NCBI RefSeq assembly: GCF_014189455.1
Contig: NZ_CP050296.1
Span: 2,228,001 to 2,292,000, forward strand
DNA from: Mesorhizobium huakuii
GTDB lineage: Bacteria; Pseudomonadota; Alphaproteobacteria; Rhizobiales; Rhizobiaceae
Reading direction: 5' to 3'
Length of the DNA: 64,000 bases
Shown piece after piece: positions 25,317-35,837 of this stretch. The position numbers were made by a program, and so were the translations under genes. Numbering within the stretch: position 1 is the stretch's first letter; each line of letters opens with the position of its first letter. The notes under the pieces were generated by a model, which saw only the letters and a list, made by a program, of their open reading frames with translations, did no database searches and had not been told where the DNA came from.

Positions 25317-25976
25317 TCAGGCGGACGGCTGCTTGGTCTTCCTGAGATAGGGCAGGATGGTCTCGAAGGCGCCAAAACGCTTGATTGCATCCTCGTTGGA
25401 AACGGCGGCGGTGATGATGACGTCCTCGCCCTGCTTCCAGTTGGCCGGCGTCGCCACCTGATGCTTGGCGGTGAGCTGCATGGAATCGACCGCGCGCAGG
25501 ATCTCGTCGAAGTTGCGGCCCGTGGTCATCGGATAGGTCAGCACCAGCTTGATCTTCTTGTCCGGCCCGATGACATAGACCGAGCGCACGGTGGCATTGT
25601 CGGCGGGCGTGCGGCCTTCCGAGGTCTCGCCAGCACCGGCGGGTAGCATGTCATAGAGCTTGGCGACCTTGAGGTCCTTGTCGCCGATCAGCGGATAGTG
25701 CACCGTTTGGCCGGTCGCCGTCTTGATGTCGGCCTGCCACTTGTCGTGGCTTGCAACCGGATCGACGGAGATGCCGATGATCTTGACGTTGCGTTTCTTG
25801 AACTCACCTTCCAGCCCCGCCATCGTGCCAAGCTCGGTGGTGCAGACCGGTGTGAAATTCTTCGGGTGGCTGAAGAGGATCGCCCAGCCGTCACCGATCC
25901 AGTCGTGAAAGCTGATCGTCCCTTGCGTGGTCTCGGCGGTGAAATCCGGCGCGATGTCGTTGATGCGAAGGCTCAT
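25317..25976 (-). CDS. Peroxiredoxin, 1-Cys (Prx6) type
   Basis: A 219-residue thiol peroxidase that reduces hydrogen and organic peroxides. The ATG at 25976 (MSLRINDIAPDFTAETTQGT) follows AGGGGTAGGAACC. The peroxidatic cysteine is C45 in HPKNFTPVCTTELG. The long C-terminal extension (GRNFDEILRAVDSMQLTAKH, ANWKQGEDVIITAAVSNEDA) is that of the Prx6 subfamily and dimerises the protein; no second conserved cysteine is evident. It faces the MBL-fold gene in the same direction with 142 bp between. Confidence 0.93.
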   Translation of the reverse strand: MSLRINDIAPDFTAETTQGTISFHDWIGDGWAILFSHPKNFTPVCTTELGTMAGLEGEFKKRNVKIIGISVDPVASHDKWQADIKTATGQTVHYPLIGDKDLKVAKLYDMLPAGAGETSEGRTPADNATVRSVYVIGPDKKIKLVLTYPMTTGRNFDEILRAVDSMQLTAKHQVATPANWKQGEDVIITAAVSNEDAIKRFGAFETILPYLRKTKQPSA

Positions 25977-26140
25977 GGTTCCTACCCCTGTGAATGCCGC
26001 CCGTTGGCGGGCTCCCACCCTTTTACCACTCCCTCGGCGACGTTCAAAACGCTGAGGTCGCCCGGCAGCGGTGCAGGCCGCGAAAAAATTTCGCCTTTTC
26101 TTGGGGAATGTGGAAATTTCGCTGTCGGCGCCGGCAATGT

Positions 26141-26503
26141 CTAGGATTTCACCGCCAGCGACGTCGCCAGATCTTCCATGCGCTGCGCCAGCGCGCCAAG
26201 CGCGTTGGTCAGCACGCTGTCGCTCTTGTCGGCCTTGGTCAGCGCCTCGTCGCGTGTCTTGCGCAAGGTCAGCACTTCGCTTTCCATGCCCTTGACGCGC
26301 TTCTGCAGTTCCGAGAGTTCGTCCATCACCATGATGCCGGCCATGACGGTCAGCCGCTGGTCGCCGATCTCGCCGAAAGAATCCTTCAGATGCGAGACAT
26401 AGCGATCGAAGCGTTCGGCGAGGTCGATCAGATGCTCTTCCTGGCCCTCGTCGCAGGCCATGCGATACTGCTTGCCGTCGATTGAGACCGTGACCTGTGC
26501 CAT
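26141..26503 (-). CDS. zapA: Cell division protein ZapA
   Basis: A 120-residue FtsZ-ring stabiliser. The N-terminal ZapA domain is clear: VTVSIDGKQYRMACDEGQEE, HLIDLAERFDRYVSHLKDSF and RLTVMAGIMVMDELSELQKR; a coiled coil follows to the C-terminus. It is the second gene of a pair with the DUF4164 coiled-coil gene 10 bp upstream, the usual rhizobial arrangement next to tkt. Confidence 0.93.
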   Translation of the reverse strand: MAQVTVSIDGKQYRMACDEGQEEHLIDLAERFDRYVSHLKDSFGEIGDQRLTVMAGIMVMDELSELQKRVKGMESEVLTLRKTRDEALTKADKSDSVLTNALGALAQRMEDLATSLAVKS

Positions 26504-26513
26504 GGGCCAGCTC

Positions 26514-26786
26514 CTATCTGTCCAACACGGCGCGGATGGTTTCCATGGCGGTCACCAGCCGTCGCGAGACTTCCTTGTTGGCGTCCTCCAGCCGTTCGGC
26601 GCGCGCTTCGGAATTGTCGAGTTCCTGCGCCAGCCGGGAGCGGTCGGCATTCATCCGCTGCACTTCGGCCTCGGCTTCCGAGTAATCGCGTTCATGCTCC
26701 AGCTTGGCCGCGACGGCGTTTTCCAGCCCCTCGATGGCCTTGCCCAGCCTGGAGATGACTTCCTTGAGCGTGGTTTCCCCGGTCAT
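26514..26786 (-). CDS. DUF4164 coiled-coil protein
   Basis: A 90-residue protein, almost wholly coiled coil: LKEVISRLGKAIEGLENAVA, HERDYSEAEAEVQRMNADRS, LAQELDNSEARAERLEDANK. It matches the DUF4164 family, found beside zapA in rhizobia. Co-transcription with zapA suggests a part in division-ring assembly, but this is inference from position. It diverges from tkt. Confidence 0.85.
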   Translation of the reverse strand: MTGETTLKEVISRLGKAIEGLENAVAAKLEHERDYSEAEAEVQRMNADRSRLAQELDNSEARAERLEDANKEVSRRLVTAMETIRAVLDR

Positions 26787-26815
26787 GGCCTTCGTCCTGT
26801 GCCCTGCCCATCACC

Positions 26816-26838
26816 GAATCGTTCGCGTTCAGAACGCG
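26816..26838. promoter_or_regulatory. GAATC methylation site and 15-bp palindrome upstream of the zapA pair
   Basis: GAATC (26816-26820) is a CcrM-type GANTC site. Right beside it CGCGTTC-A-GAACGCG (26824-26838) is a perfect palindrome, 38 bp before the DUF4164 start. GANTC sites in promoters of division genes are used by GcrA and CcrM in alphaproteobacteria; the palindrome's binder is unknown. Confidence 0.45.
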
Positions 26839-27048
26839 TTATCCGGGAAACATTAGGCACCGGGTGAAGGCAACGTCAACAAAGCTCTCGCGACTGTCCC
26901 CTGCTAACGCTAATGTAGACCCGCCGCCGGCATCACAAGACCGGCAAATCTGCACCCGATTTGTTGACTAAAAGCCCGCGCCTGCTATGTGTCGCGCACC
27001 CTTTTCAAGGGCTCTCCCAAGCCCCAAACCCCCACCTCTGGAGGAACC

Positions 27049-29040
27049 ATGACGTCGCGTGAACAACATGACCGGATGGCCAATGCGATCCGTTTTCTCG
27101 CCATGGATGCCGTCGAGAAGGCCCAGTCCGGCCATCCCGGCCTGCCGATGGGCTGCGCCGACATCGCCACGGTGCTGTTCACCCGCTTCCTGAAATACGA
27201 CCCCAAGGCCCCGCACTGGCCCGACCGCGACCGCTTCATCCTGTCGGCCGGCCACGGCTCGATGCTGCTTTATTCGCTGCTGCATCTGACCGGTTATGAA
27301 GACATGACCATCGATCAGATCAAGCACTTCCGCCAGTTGGGCTCGAAGACGGCAGGCCATCCCGAATACGGCCATGCCACCGGCATCGAGACGACGACCG
27401 GCCCGCTCGGCCAGGGTCTCGCCAATTCGGTCGGCTTCGCGCTCGGCGAGCGCATCATGAACGCTGCCTTCGGCAACGACCTCGTCAGCCACTACACCTA
27501 TGTGCTGGCCGGCGACGGCTGCCTGATGGAAGGCGTTTCCCAGGAAGCCATCGCGCTGGCCGGGCATCTGAAGCTCAACAAGCTGATCGTCTTCTGGGAC
27601 AACAACAACATCTCGATCGACGGTCCGGTCTCGCTTGCCGACAACACCGACCAGGTCGCCCGCTTCCAGGCCTCCGGCTGGAACGCCAGCCACATCGACG
27701 GCACCGATCCGGAAGCCATCGCCTATGCCATCGAAGCCGCCCGCCACTCCGACAAGCCGACGATGATCGCCTGCAAGACGACCATCGGCTTCGGCGCCCC
27801 GACCAAGGCCGGCACCAACAAGGCGCACGGCTCGCCGCTCGGCGCCGACGAGATCGCCGGTGCGCGCAAGTTCTTCAACTGGGAGTCGCCGCCCTTCGAA
27901 ATTCCGGCCGACATCCTCGATGCCTGGCGCACCGCCGGCAAGGCCGGCGCCAAGCCGCGCGCCGACTGGGAAGACCGTCTCGCCAAGGCCGAGCCGAAGC
28001 TGAAGGCCGAGTTCGAGCGCCGCCTGGCCGGCAAGCTGCCGTCCAATTTCGACGCCGTCATCGCCGACTACAAGAAGAAGCTCTCGGCCGACAAGCCGAA
28101 GGTCGCCACCCGAAAGTCGTCGGAAATGGCGCTTGAGGTCATCAACGGCGCCGTGCCGGAAACCATCGGCGGCTCGGCCGACCTCACCGGCTCCAACAAC
28201 ACCAAAACCAGCCAGACCAAGAACATCACGCCGGACGATTACGGCCAGCGCTATGTCCACTACGGCATCCGCGAGCACGGCATGGCGGCCGCCATCAACG
28301 GCCTGACGCTGCACGGCGGCCTCATCGCCTATGGCGGCACCTTCATGTGCTTCTCCGACTATGCCCGCCCGTCCATGCGGCTTTCCTCGCTGATGGGCAT
28401 CCGCTCGATCTTCGTCATGACCCATGATTCCATTGGTCTGGGCGAAGACGGCCCGACCCACCAGCCGGTCGAGCATCTGGCGGCCCTGCGCGCCATCCCC
28501 AACCACAATGTCTTTCGTCCGGCCGACGCGGTGGAGACCGCCGAATGCTGGCAGATCGCGCTCGAAACCGAGAAGACGCCCTCGACGCTGGCGCTGACCC
28601 GCCAGAACCTCCCGACGGTGCGCACCGAGCACTCGGCCAACAACCTGAGCAGCCTGGGCGCCTACGAGCTGGCCGCGGCCAGCGGCGAGGCGGCGGTGAC
28701 GATCTTCGCCACCGGCTCCGAGGTCGAGATCGCGCTCGGCGCCCGCGACCTGCTCGAGAAGCACGGCCACCCGACCCGCGTCGTGTCGGTGCCTTGCTTC
28801 GAACTGTTCGACAAGCAGAGCGACGACTACCGCAAGAAGACGATCGGCAACGCGCCGATCAAGATGGCGATCGAGGCCGGCATCCGCCAGGGCTGGGATC
28901 ATCTCATCGGCTCGGATGGCATCTTCGTCGGCATGACCGGCTTCGGCGCCTCGGGCACGATCGAGCAGCTCTACCCGCATTTCGGTATCACCGCCGAAGC
29001 AGCGGCCAAGGCGGCGGAAGCCTGCCTGCACGCCAAGTAA
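27049..29040 (+). CDS. tkt: Transketolase
   Basis: A 663-residue thiamine-diphosphate enzyme of the pentose phosphate and Calvin-type pathways, moving two-carbon units between sugar phosphates. The ATG at 27049 ([20 protein letters not shown]) follows GGAGGAACC. Seen motifs are [56 protein letters not shown] and the ThDP site [20 protein letters not shown] with DNNNISIDG. The pyrimidine domain has [20 protein letters not shown]. It heads the plus-strand cluster tkt-gap-cvrA-pgk-fba. The gap to the next gene contains a palindromic repeat. Confidence 0.97.
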   Translation: MTSREQHDRMANAIRFLAMDAVEKAQSGHPGLPMGCADIATVLFTRFLKYDPKAPHWPDRDRFILSAGHGSMLLYSLLHLTGYEDMTIDQIKHFRQLGSKTAGHPEYGHATGIETTTGPLGQGLANSVGFALGERIMNAAFGNDLVSHYTYVLAGDGCLMEGVSQEAIALAGHLKLNKLIVFWDNNNISIDGPVSLADNTDQVARFQASGWNASHIDGTDPEAIAYAIEAARHSDKPTMIACKTTIGFGAPTKAGTNKAHGSPLGADEIAGARKFFNWESPPFEIPADILDAWRTAGKAGAKPRADWEDRLAKAEPKLKAEFERRLAGKLPSNFDAVIADYKKKLSADKPKVATRKSSEMALEVINGAVPETIGGSADLTGSNNTKTSQTKNITPDDYGQRYVHYGIREHGMAAAINGLTLHGGLIAYGGTFMCFSDYARPSMRLSSLMGIRSIFVMTHDSIGLGEDGPTHQPVEHLAALRAIPNHNVFRPADAVETAECWQIALETEKTPSTLALTRQNLPTVRTEHSANNLSSLGAYELAAASGEAAVTIFATGSEVEIALGARDLLEKHGHPTRVVSVPCFELFDKQSDDYRKKTIGNAPIKMAIEAGIRQGWDHLIGSDGIFVGMTGFGASGTIEQLYPHFGITAEAAAKAAEACLHAK

Positions 29041-29044
29041 GGCT

Positions 29045-29093
29045 GTGCATGCCGCTCAAAACTGTGTCGCGGTTTTGGGACAACGGCATGCAC
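29045..29093. repeat. Palindromic intergenic repeat, family B copy 1
   Basis: GTGCATGCCG (29045-29054) and CGGCATGCAC (29084-29093) form a perfect 10-bp outer stem; CAAAAC and GTTTTG pair inside. Two related copies are at 38344 and 39498. A further hairpin CCCGCGAAA/TTTCGCGGG follows at about 29107-29138, so this is a composite of two palindromes in the tkt-gap gap. Confidence 0.85.
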
Positions 29094-29251
29094 AAAACAA
29101 AAATGCCCCGCGAAATCGCGTCGAGCGGTTTCGCGGGACTGGCCCAACCTAATCGATTTAAATCCACGTCGCTGCGGCTGGATTCTTTGCCCGTCCGCCG
29201 CTATGAAGCTGCGGACCCATCGTCAGCCTTCCAGCTCCCAGGGAGAGAAAA

Positions 29252-30262
29252 ATGACTGTCAGAGTTGCCATCAACGGATTCGGCCGCATCGGCCGCAACA
29301 TCCTGCGCGCCATCCATGAATCCGGCCGCAAGGACATCGACGTCGTCGCCGTCAACGATCTCGGCCCGGTCGAGACCAATGCGCACCTGCTGCGCTACGA
29401 CAGCGTGCATGGCCGTTTCCCCCATGAAGTAAGCGTCGATGGCGACCAGATCACCGTCGGCAAGGAAAAGTTCAAGGTCACCGCCATCAAGGATCCGACG
29501 CAGCTGCCGTGGAAGGAACTGGGCGTCGACATCGCGCTCGAATGCACCGGCATCTTCACCGCCCGTGACAAGGCCGCCGCACATTTGACCGCCGGCGCCA
29601 AGCGCGTGCTGGTCTCCGCACCTGCAGACGGCGCTGACCTAACCGTCGTCTACGGCATCAACCACGACAAGCTGACCAAAGACCACATCGTCATCTCGAA
29701 CGCGTCCTGCACCACCAACTGCCTGGCGCCGCTGGCCGCCGTGCTGCATGAGACGGTCGGCATCGAAAAGGGCATGATGACGACGATCCACTCCTACACG
29801 GGCGATCAGCCGACGCTGGACACCATGCACAAGGATCTCTACCGCGCTCGCGCCCGCGCCCTGTCGCAGATCCCGACCTCGACCGGTGCCGCCAAGGCCA
29901 TCGGCCTTGTGCTGCCCGACCTCAAGGGCAAGCTCGACGGCATCTCGATCCGCGTGCCGACTCCGAACGTCTCGGTCGTCGACTTCAAGTTCATCGCCAA
30001 GCGCGCGACCACGGTCCAGGAAATCAACGAAGCGGTCATCGCCGCCTCCAACGGCAAGCTGAAGGGCATCCTCGGCGTCACCCATCACCCGAACGTGTCG
30101 ATCGATTTCAACCACGATCCGCGTTCGTCGATCATGGCGCTCGACCAGACCAAGGTGATGGACGGCAACTTCGTTTCGGTGCTGTCCTGGTACGACAATG
30201 AGTGGGGCTTCTCCAACCGCATGGGCGACACCGCCGTCGCTTTCGGCAAGACCATCGCCTGA
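29252..30262 (+). CDS. gap: Glyceraldehyde-3-phosphate dehydrogenase, type I
   Basis: A 336-residue NAD-dependent enzyme converting glyceraldehyde 3-phosphate and phosphate to 1,3-bisphosphoglycerate. CAGGGAGAGAAAA precedes the ATG. The Rossmann start is [18 protein letters not shown], the catalytic cysteine is C153 in [13 protein letters not shown], and the substrate loops are [11 protein letters not shown] and [12 protein letters not shown]. The ending [20 protein letters not shown] is typical. It follows tkt and is ended by a strong terminator. Confidence 0.97.
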   Translation: MTVRVAINGFGRIGRNILRAIHESGRKDIDVVAVNDLGPVETNAHLLRYDSVHGRFPHEVSVDGDQITVGKEKFKVTAIKDPTQLPWKELGVDIALECTGIFTARDKAAAHLTAGAKRVLVSAPADGADLTVVYGINHDKLTKDHIVISNASCTTNCLAPLAAVLHETVGIEKGMMTTIHSYTGDQPTLDTMHKDLYRARARALSQIPTSTGAAKAIGLVLPDLKGKLDGISIRVPTPNVSVVDFKFIAKRATTVQEINEAVIAASNGKLKGILGVTHHPNVSIDFNHDPRSSIMALDQTKVMDGNFVSVLSWYDNEWGFSNRMGDTAVAFGKTIA

Positions 30263-30290
30263 TCGCGGACCCCTCTTCCAGAGACTTGAA

Positions 30291-30315
30291 ACGCCCGGCT
30301 CTGTCCGGGCGTTTT
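30291..30315 (+). terminator. Rho-independent terminator of gap
   Basis: ACGCCCGG and CCGGGCGT pair around CTCTGT, followed by TTT. It lies 29 bp after the gap stop and separates gap from the antiporter gene. Confidence 0.92.
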
Positions 30316-30458
30316 CATTTGCCGGAGCAGCAACGCTTGGCCGTCCGAAAATCAGCGGCATAGGGCAAAAAACCACCCTCCCGCCTTGCACTGGTCATGC
30401 CTTCGCCTCACTCTCCCTTGAATCGGGAAGACAGAGGAATTCTAGGGGCAAATCACGG

Positions 30459-32339
30459 ATGGAGCATGCGATCTATCTCGTTACGCTGGTTGGCACGGCG
30501 CTTGTTGTCGCCGCCGCGTTTTCGAGCCTGATCGCCTTCCGCTTCGGCGCCCCCCTCCTGCTTCTGTTTCTCTGCATCGGGCTCGCCACGGGAACCGACG
30601 GCCTCGGCATCGAATTCGACAATGCCCGCATCGCCTATTTTGCCGGCTCACTGGCGCTGGCGGTCATCCTGTTCGACTCCGGCTTCGGCACGCCGCTCAA
30701 CGCCTTGCGGCAGGCGGCGGGACCGGCCCTTTCGCTGGCGACCTTCGGCGTGCTTATCACCACCGGCCTGTTCGGAGCAGCCGCCTACTATCTGCTCGAC
30801 CTCAGCTGGCTGGAATCCTTCCTGCTCGGTGCCGCCGTCGCTTCGACCGATGCCGCAGCGGTGTTCTTCCTGCTGCGCGCCGGCGAGATCAATCTGCGCG
30901 AGCGCGTGCGCTCCACGCTCGAGGTGGAATCCGGCACCAACGACCCGATCGCCATCTTCCTGACCATCACCCTGGTCGAGATCATCGCCGCCCACGCCAA
31001 TCCCGAAGCCAATGTGCTCGCCACCAGCCTGATCCTTGGCTTCCTCGTCAATATGGGCCTCGGCGCCATTGTCGGGGTGCTCGGCGGCCTTGCCATCGTG
31101 CGCCTCGTCGACCGGCTCAACCTCGACCATGGCCTGCTGCCGATCTTCGTGCTGACGCTGTCGCTGATGATTTTCGCCGCCGCCGGCGCCATTGGCGGCT
31201 CGGGCTTCCTGGCGGTCTATATCGCCGGCCTCATCGCCGGCAATTCCGACATCCGCGCCGTCACCATCCTCAAGCGCTTCCAGGACGGCATGTCGTGGCT
31301 GGCGCAGATCATCATGTTCCTGATCCTCGGCCTGTTCGCCACCCCCTCGCAATTCCCGGCGATCATGGTGCCGGCGATAGCGCTTGGCCTGTTCCTGATG
31401 TTCGTCGCGAGGCCCGTCGCCGTCTGGCTCTGCCTGATCCCGTTCCGCTTGCCACGTCCCGAAGTCGCCTTCGTCTCCTGGGTCGGCCTGCGCGGTGCCG
31501 TCTCGATCCTGCTCGCCATCACACCGCTGCTTGGCGGGCTGGAAAACGGCCGCACCATCTTCAATGCCGCCTTCATCATCGTTCTGGTGTCGCTGGTCAT
31601 CCAGGGCTGGACGGTCGGACCGCTGGCGCGTCGCCTCGGCCTCATCGTGCCGGCGCGGCTCGGCCCTCTCGACAAGGTCGAACTCGAACTCCCCGGTTCG
31701 GCCCATCACGAGCTTCTCGCCTATCGCGTGGCGCATGGCAGCCCGGTGGCGCGCGGCGAGCGCATTCCGCGCTGGGCGCGGCCCTCGCTGGTGCTGCGCG
31801 ACGGACGCTCGATGCGCTTCCAGGACATGGGGCGGCTCGCCGCCGGTGACCAGGTCTACATCTTCGTGCCGGACCGCTATCCGCGCCTGCTCGACAAACT
31901 GTTTGCCAGCCGCGCGGTGGTCGACCCGGAAGACGCCGATTTCTTCGGCGCCTTCGCCGTCGACCCGGCTCGCTCCGCCGCCGAACTGGAAGCCGCCTAC
32001 GCGCCGGGCCTGACCGAGGCGGAGCAGAAGCAGACCGTCGGCGCGCTGGTCACGGCGCGGCTTGGCGGCCATGCCGAATATGCCGATCGCGTGCTGATTG
32101 GCCAGATCGAGCTGATCGTCAGGGATGTCGACGACAAGGGCAGGATCACGGGTCTCGGCCTCTCCTTCGAACCGACCGCGCCGGTGGCGCGGGTGCCGGT
32201 GTTCCTGAGCGCCGGCGAGATGGGCGACCGTCTCAGCGCCTTCATCCGCAACTGGCGCAAGCCGACCGAGACGCAGGAGGCGGCACAGACAGATGAGCCG
32301 CCTGAGCCACCGGTTGAAAAGGCAACGACCGGGAGCTGA
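30459..32339 (+). CDS. CvrA/NhaP2-type potassium/proton antiporter
   Basis: A 626-residue inner-membrane cation/proton antiporter of the CPA1 group, from ATG at 30459 ([20 protein letters not shown]). About twelve spans occupy residues 1-395; the ion-site segment is [20 protein letters not shown] with [15 protein letters not shown]-terminal TrkA_C (RCK_C) domain begins near residue 405 ([20 protein letters not shown]) and ends [12 protein letters not shown], followed by about 150 residues of a second soluble domain. It interrupts the glycolytic cluster between gap and pgk and has its own upstream gap, so it probably has its own promoter. Confidence 0.9.
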   Translation: MEHAIYLVTLVGTALVVAAAFSSLIAFRFGAPLLLLFLCIGLATGTDGLGIEFDNARIAYFAGSLALAVILFDSGFGTPLNALRQAAGPALSLATFGVLITTGLFGAAAYYLLDLSWLESFLLGAAVASTDAAAVFFLLRAGEINLRERVRSTLEVESGTNDPIAIFLTITLVEIIAAHANPEANVLATSLILGFLVNMGLGAIVGVLGGLAIVRLVDRLNLDHGLLPIFVLTLSLMIFAAAGAIGGSGFLAVYIAGLIAGNSDIRAVTILKRFQDGMSWLAQIIMFLILGLFATPSQFPAIMVPAIALGLFLMFVARPVAVWLCLIPFRLPRPEVAFVSWVGLRGAVSILLAITPLLGGLENGRTIFNAAFIIVLVSLVIQGWTVGPLARRLGLIVPARLGPLDKVELELPGSAHHELLAYRVAHGSPVARGERIPRWARPSLVLRDGRSMRFQDMGRLAAGDQVYIFVPDRYPRLLDKLFASRAVVDPEDADFFGAFAVDPARSAAELEAAYAPGLTEAEQKQTVGALVTARLGGHAEYADRVLIGQIELIVRDVDDKGRITGLGLSFEPTAPVARVPVFLSAGEMGDRLSAFIRNWRKPTETQEAAQTDEPPEPPVEKATTGS

Positions 32340-32497
32340 CAAGGGCGATTGTTTGCCTCACCCCATCCGCGTGGGGCGATCTTCACGGACTATGTCCCCG
32401 CCCGCCGCAAAATTTCGCCCCGCACCGCGCGCCAAAGCCTTGCATCGTCATTGATGCGAGGTATGGTCCCGGCGATTTTCCGAGGAAAGGGACCGGC

Positions 32498-33694
32498 ATG
32501 GCTGCCTTCAAGACACTGGACGATATCGGCAACATCAGCGGCAAGCGCGTGCTGGTGCGCGTCGACCTCAACGTTCCCGTCGCCGACGGCAAGGTCACCG
32601 ACGCCACCCGCATCGAACGCATCGCGCCGACCATCGCCGAACTGTCGGGCAAGGGCGCCAAGGTCATCCTGCTTGCCCATTTCGGCCGGCCCAAGGATGG
32701 CCCTTCCGCCGAATTCTCGCTTGAGCCGATCGCCAGGGCAACGGCGCAGGTGCTCGGCCGTCCCGTCGGCTTTGCCTCGGATTGCGTCGGCGACACGGCG
32801 GGAAGCGCTGTCGCCGCCATGAACAAGGGCGACGTCCTGCTCTTGGAAAACACCCGGTTCTACAAAACCGAGGAGAAGAACGATCCGGCCTTTACCGAGC
32901 GACTTGCCGCCAATGGCGACATCTTCGTCAACGACGCCTTTTCGGCGGCCCACCGCGCCCACTCCTCGACCGAAGGGCTGGCGCGTCTGTTGCCCTCCTT
33001 TGCCGGCCGCACCATGCAGGCCGAGCTCGAAGCGCTGGAGAAAGGCCTGGGCAATCCGGTCCGCCCGGTCGTCGCCATTGTCGGCGGCGCCAAGGTCTCG
33101 ACCAAGATCGACCTGTTGATGAACCTGGTGAAGAAGGTCGACGCGCTGGTGATCGGCGGCGGCATGGCCAACACTTTCCTTGCCGCGCGCGGCACCGATG
33201 TCGGCAAGTCGCTGTGCGAGCATGACCTGGCCCCCACCGCCAAGCAGATCATGATCGAGGCCGCCGAGGCCGGCTGCGCCATCATCCTGCCGGTCGACGG
33301 CGTCGTCGCCAAGGAATTCAGGGCGGGCGCCGCCTGCGAGACCGTCGCCATCTCCGACGTGCCGGCCGACGGCATGATCCTCGATGTCGGCGAAAAGACC
33401 GTGACGACGATCGGGGAGTGGATCGACCGCGCCGCGACGCTGGTCTGGAACGGCCCGCTCGGCGCCTTCGAGATCGAGCCTTTCGATCACGCCACGGTTG
33501 CCGCGGCAAAACACGCGGCCGCGCGCACCAAGGCCGGCAAGCTTGTCTCCGTCGCCGGTGGCGGCGACACGGTGGCGGCGCTCAACCATGCCGGTGTCGC
33601 CGACGACTTCACCTATGTCTCGACCGCCGGCGGCGCTTTCCTGGAATGGATGGAAGGCAAGCCGCTGCCCGGCGTCGACGTGCTGAAGCGCTGA
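32498..33694 (+). CDS. pgk: Phosphoglycerate kinase
   Basis: A 398-residue glycolytic kinase transferring phosphate from 1,3-bisphosphoglycerate to ADP. GAGGAAAGGGACC precedes the ATG. Hallmarks are [47 protein letters not shown] and [19 protein letters not shown] in the N-domain; [38 protein letters not shown] and [13 protein letters not shown] in the C-domain. It lies between the antiporter and the aldolase in the plus-strand carbon cluster. Confidence 0.97.
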   Translation: MAAFKTLDDIGNISGKRVLVRVDLNVPVADGKVTDATRIERIAPTIAELSGKGAKVILLAHFGRPKDGPSAEFSLEPIARATAQVLGRPVGFASDCVGDTAGSAVAAMNKGDVLLLENTRFYKTEEKNDPAFTERLAANGDIFVNDAFSAAHRAHSSTEGLARLLPSFAGRTMQAELEALEKGLGNPVRPVVAIVGGAKVSTKIDLLMNLVKKVDALVIGGGMANTFLAARGTDVGKSLCEHDLAPTAKQIMIEAAEAGCAIILPVDGVVAKEFRAGAACETVAISDVPADGMILDVGEKTVTTIGEWIDRAATLVWNGPLGAFEIEPFDHATVAAAKHAAARTKAGKLVSVAGGGDTVAALNHAGVADDFTYVSTAGGAFLEWMEGKPLPGVDVLKR

Positions 33695-33709
33695 GACCAT
33701 CAACATAGA

Positions 33710-33731
33710 GAGAGCGCTCAGTGGCGCTCTC
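33710..33731 (+). terminator. Hairpin after pgk, weak terminator
   Basis: GAGAGCGC and GCGCTCTC pair around TCAGTG, 15 bp after the pgk stop. Only a short T-poor tail (GACTTTC) follows, so termination may be partial and allow some pgk-fba read-through. Confidence 0.55.
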
Positions 33732-33818
33732 GACTTTCAATCGATTCGAGCTTTCCGATGCCATTCCTTTGGCGGTAGACTTCCGTTAAGCGCGGAACGA
33801 ACCCCTTTCAGGAGAAGC

Positions 33819-34847
33819 ATGATGAGCGAACGTCTCGAAGACATTGCCGCCGCGATTGTGGCCAACGGCAAGGGCCTGCTGGCCGCTGACGAAAGTTCCG
33901 GCACGATCAAAAAGCGCTTCGACGTCATCGGCGTCGAATCGACCGCCGACAGCCGCCGCGACTATCGCGAGATGATGTTCCGCGCCAAGGACGCGATGAC
34001 CAAGTATATTTCCGGCGTCATCCTCTATGACGAAACGATCCGCCAGAAGGCCGCCGACGGCACGCCGCTGGTCGACATCATCAAGGCATCAGGCGCCATT
34101 CCCGGCATCAAGGTCGATGCCGGCGCCAAGCCGCTGGCCGGCTTTCCCGGCGACACCGTCACCGAGGGCCTCGACGGCCTGCGCGAACGGCTTGCCGATT
34201 ACTACAAGCTCGGCGCCCGCTTCGCCAAATGGCGCGCGGTGATCGACATCGATACCGGCAAGGGCGTGCCTTCGACCAATTCGATCAACGCGAACACCCA
34301 TGCGCTCGCCCGCTATGCCGCCCTCTGCCAGGAGGCCGGCATCGTGCCGATCGTCGAGCCGGAAGTGCTGATGGACGGCGCCCACGACATCGGCACCTGC
34401 TACGAGGTCTCGAAGGCGACGCTGATCAAGCTTTATGATGAACTCCATGCGGCGGGCGTCGTGCTCGAAGGCACCATCCTGAAGCCCAACATGGTTCTGT
34501 CGGGCAAGAAGTCGGGCACGGTGGACAGTCCCGAAAAGGTCGCCGAGATGACGATAAAACTGTTCCGCGAGACCGTGCCGACGGCGGTGCCGGGCATCGC
34601 CTTCCTTTCCGGCGGCCAGGAGGACGAGGAGGCGACCGCCAACCTCAACGCCATCAACGCCATCGGGCCGCATCCGTGGAAGCTGACCTTCTCCTATGGC
34701 CGCGCACTGCAGGCCGCCCCGCAGAAGGCATGGAGCGGCAAGGCGTCGAACGTCGCCGCCGGCCAGGCCGCCTTCACCCACCGCGCCCACATGAACTATC
34801 TGGCCGCGCTCGGAAAATGGAAAGCGAGCCTCGAACAGGCCGCCTGA
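33819..34847 (+). CDS. Fructose-bisphosphate aldolase, class I
   Basis: A 342-residue metal-independent aldolase that cleaves fructose 1,6-bisphosphate through a Schiff base. The Schiff-base lysine is K222 in LEGTILKPNMVLSG; other class I marks are KGLLAADESSGTIKKRF, YKLGARFAKWRAVIDI, IVEPEVLMDGAHDI and the C-terminal LTFSYGRALQAAPQKAW. CAGGAGAAGC lies before a double ATG (33819 and 33822); either may be used. With pgk and gap it supplies triose-phosphate metabolism. Confidence 0.95.
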   Translation: MMSERLEDIAAAIVANGKGLLAADESSGTIKKRFDVIGVESTADSRRDYREMMFRAKDAMTKYISGVILYDETIRQKAADGTPLVDIIKASGAIPGIKVDAGAKPLAGFPGDTVTEGLDGLRERLADYYKLGARFAKWRAVIDIDTGKGVPSTNSINANTHALARYAALCQEAGIVPIVEPEVLMDGAHDIGTCYEVSKATLIKLYDELHAAGVVLEGTILKPNMVLSGKKSGTVDSPEKVAEMTIKLFRETVPTAVPGIAFLSGGQEDEEATANLNAINAIGPHPWKLTFSYGRALQAAPQKAWSGKASNVAAGQAAFTHRAHMNYLAALGKWKASLEQAA

Positions 34848-34871
34848 TCCCAACTCTTCCGCCTCTCTTCG

Positions 34872-34897
34872 AACCCGGGCCGATGCGCCCGGGTTTT
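34872..34897 (+). terminator. Rho-independent terminator of the aldolase gene
   Basis: ACCCGGGC and GCCCGGGT pair around CGATGC, followed by a run of T. It ends the plus-strand carbon cluster 25 bp after the aldolase stop. Confidence 0.93.
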
Positions 34898-35016
34898 TGT
34901 TGCCTGCGGATTTGGGGGAAGACCTCCTCGTTCCTATTTCCTCTGGGCGTTGCCGGCGGCGATGTCGGTTTGCGCCCATCCCGAACGTCCTTGGGATGAG
35001 AGACAGGGAGAGGTTC

Positions 35017-35754
35017 ATGCATCGCAACAAGGTTGTTTCACGCGAAGACTGGTTCCAGGCGCACAAGGCGCATCTGGCCCGCGAGAAGGAACTGACACGG
35101 CTACGCGAACGCATCGCGGCCGAGCGGCGCGAACTGCCCTGGCTGAAGATCAGGAAGGACTATGTTTTCGAGACCGAACAAGGGCCGAAGAGACTGGCCG
35201 ACCTGTTTGGCGCCAACAGCCAGCTGATCGTCTACCACTTCGTGTTCGCGCCAGGTTCCAACCATCACTGCGAAAGCTGTGCCTTCGTCGCCGACCATAT
35301 GGATGGCGCCAACCAGCATCTCAGGCATCATGACGTGTCGCTTGTCGCCGTGTCGCGGGCGCCGCTCGCTGAGCTGCTGCCCTACAAGCAGCGCATGGGC
35401 TGGCAGTTCGACTGGGTGTCTTCCTATGCCTCGGACTTCAACTTCGATATGCAGGTATCCTTCACCGACAAGCAGATCGCATCCGGCGAAGCGGTCTACA
35501 ATTTCGAAACACCGGTGCTGACGTCGAAAGACCTGCCCGGCACCACTGTCTTCCACAAGAACGAGATCGGTGACCTCTTCCTGACCTTCATGTCGCGCGC
35601 CCGTGGCAGCGAACAGTTTATCGGCGCCTATCAGTATCTCGACATCGCACCGAAAGGCCGTGACGAGACCGGTCCTTACGGCACGTTCATGGACTGGGTA
35701 CGGCTGCACGATGAATATGGGAACAGGTCGCAGCAGGGCGATGCATGCCCTTAG
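35017..35754 (+). CDS. DUF899 thioredoxin-fold protein
   Basis: A 245-residue cytoplasmic protein from ATG at 35017 (MHRNKVVSREDWFQAHKAHL), preceded by GGGAGAGG. It matches DUF899: LLAREKELTRLRERI-type opening (here LAREKELTRLRERIAAERRE), ELPWLKIRKDYVFETEQGPK, LIVYHFVFAPGSNHHCESCA and FVADHMDGANQHLRHHDVSL, then GWQFDWVSSYASDFNFDMQV. The CESC motif occupies the active-site position of the thioredoxin fold. Function is not established; a redox role is plausible. It stands alone after the aldolase terminator. Confidence 0.88.
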   Translation: MHRNKVVSREDWFQAHKAHLAREKELTRLRERIAAERRELPWLKIRKDYVFETEQGPKRLADLFGANSQLIVYHFVFAPGSNHHCESCAFVADHMDGANQHLRHHDVSLVAVSRAPLAELLPYKQRMGWQFDWVSSYASDFNFDMQVSFTDKQIASGEAVYNFETPVLTSKDLPGTTVFHKNEIGDLFLTFMSRARGSEQFIGAYQYLDIAPKGRDETGPYGTFMDWVRLHDEYGNRSQQGDACP

Positions 35755-35837
35755 GGCACGGGCCGGCAGTGCAAGGATCCGTTCACCTCGGCCCAAACAT
35801 GCGCTAAGCCTGCCGCAGATCATTCCACGGTTCCGTC

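Noticed and set aside
25977..26140. 6S RNA gene after zapA
   Set aside because: The position fits the ssrS location in many proteobacteria, but I could not see the characteristic long stem with central bubble or conserved blocks. A covariance search for 6S RNA on the minus strand would settle it.
26968..29031. A 687-residue minus-strand frame opposite transketolase
   Set aside because: Shadow of tkt; composition (Gly, Arg, Asp, Val rich without domains) is that of antisense high-GC frames.
30648..32342. A 564-residue minus-strand frame opposite the antiporter
   Set aside because: Shadow frame; no ribosome site, extreme Asp/Gln/Arg/His composition and no family.
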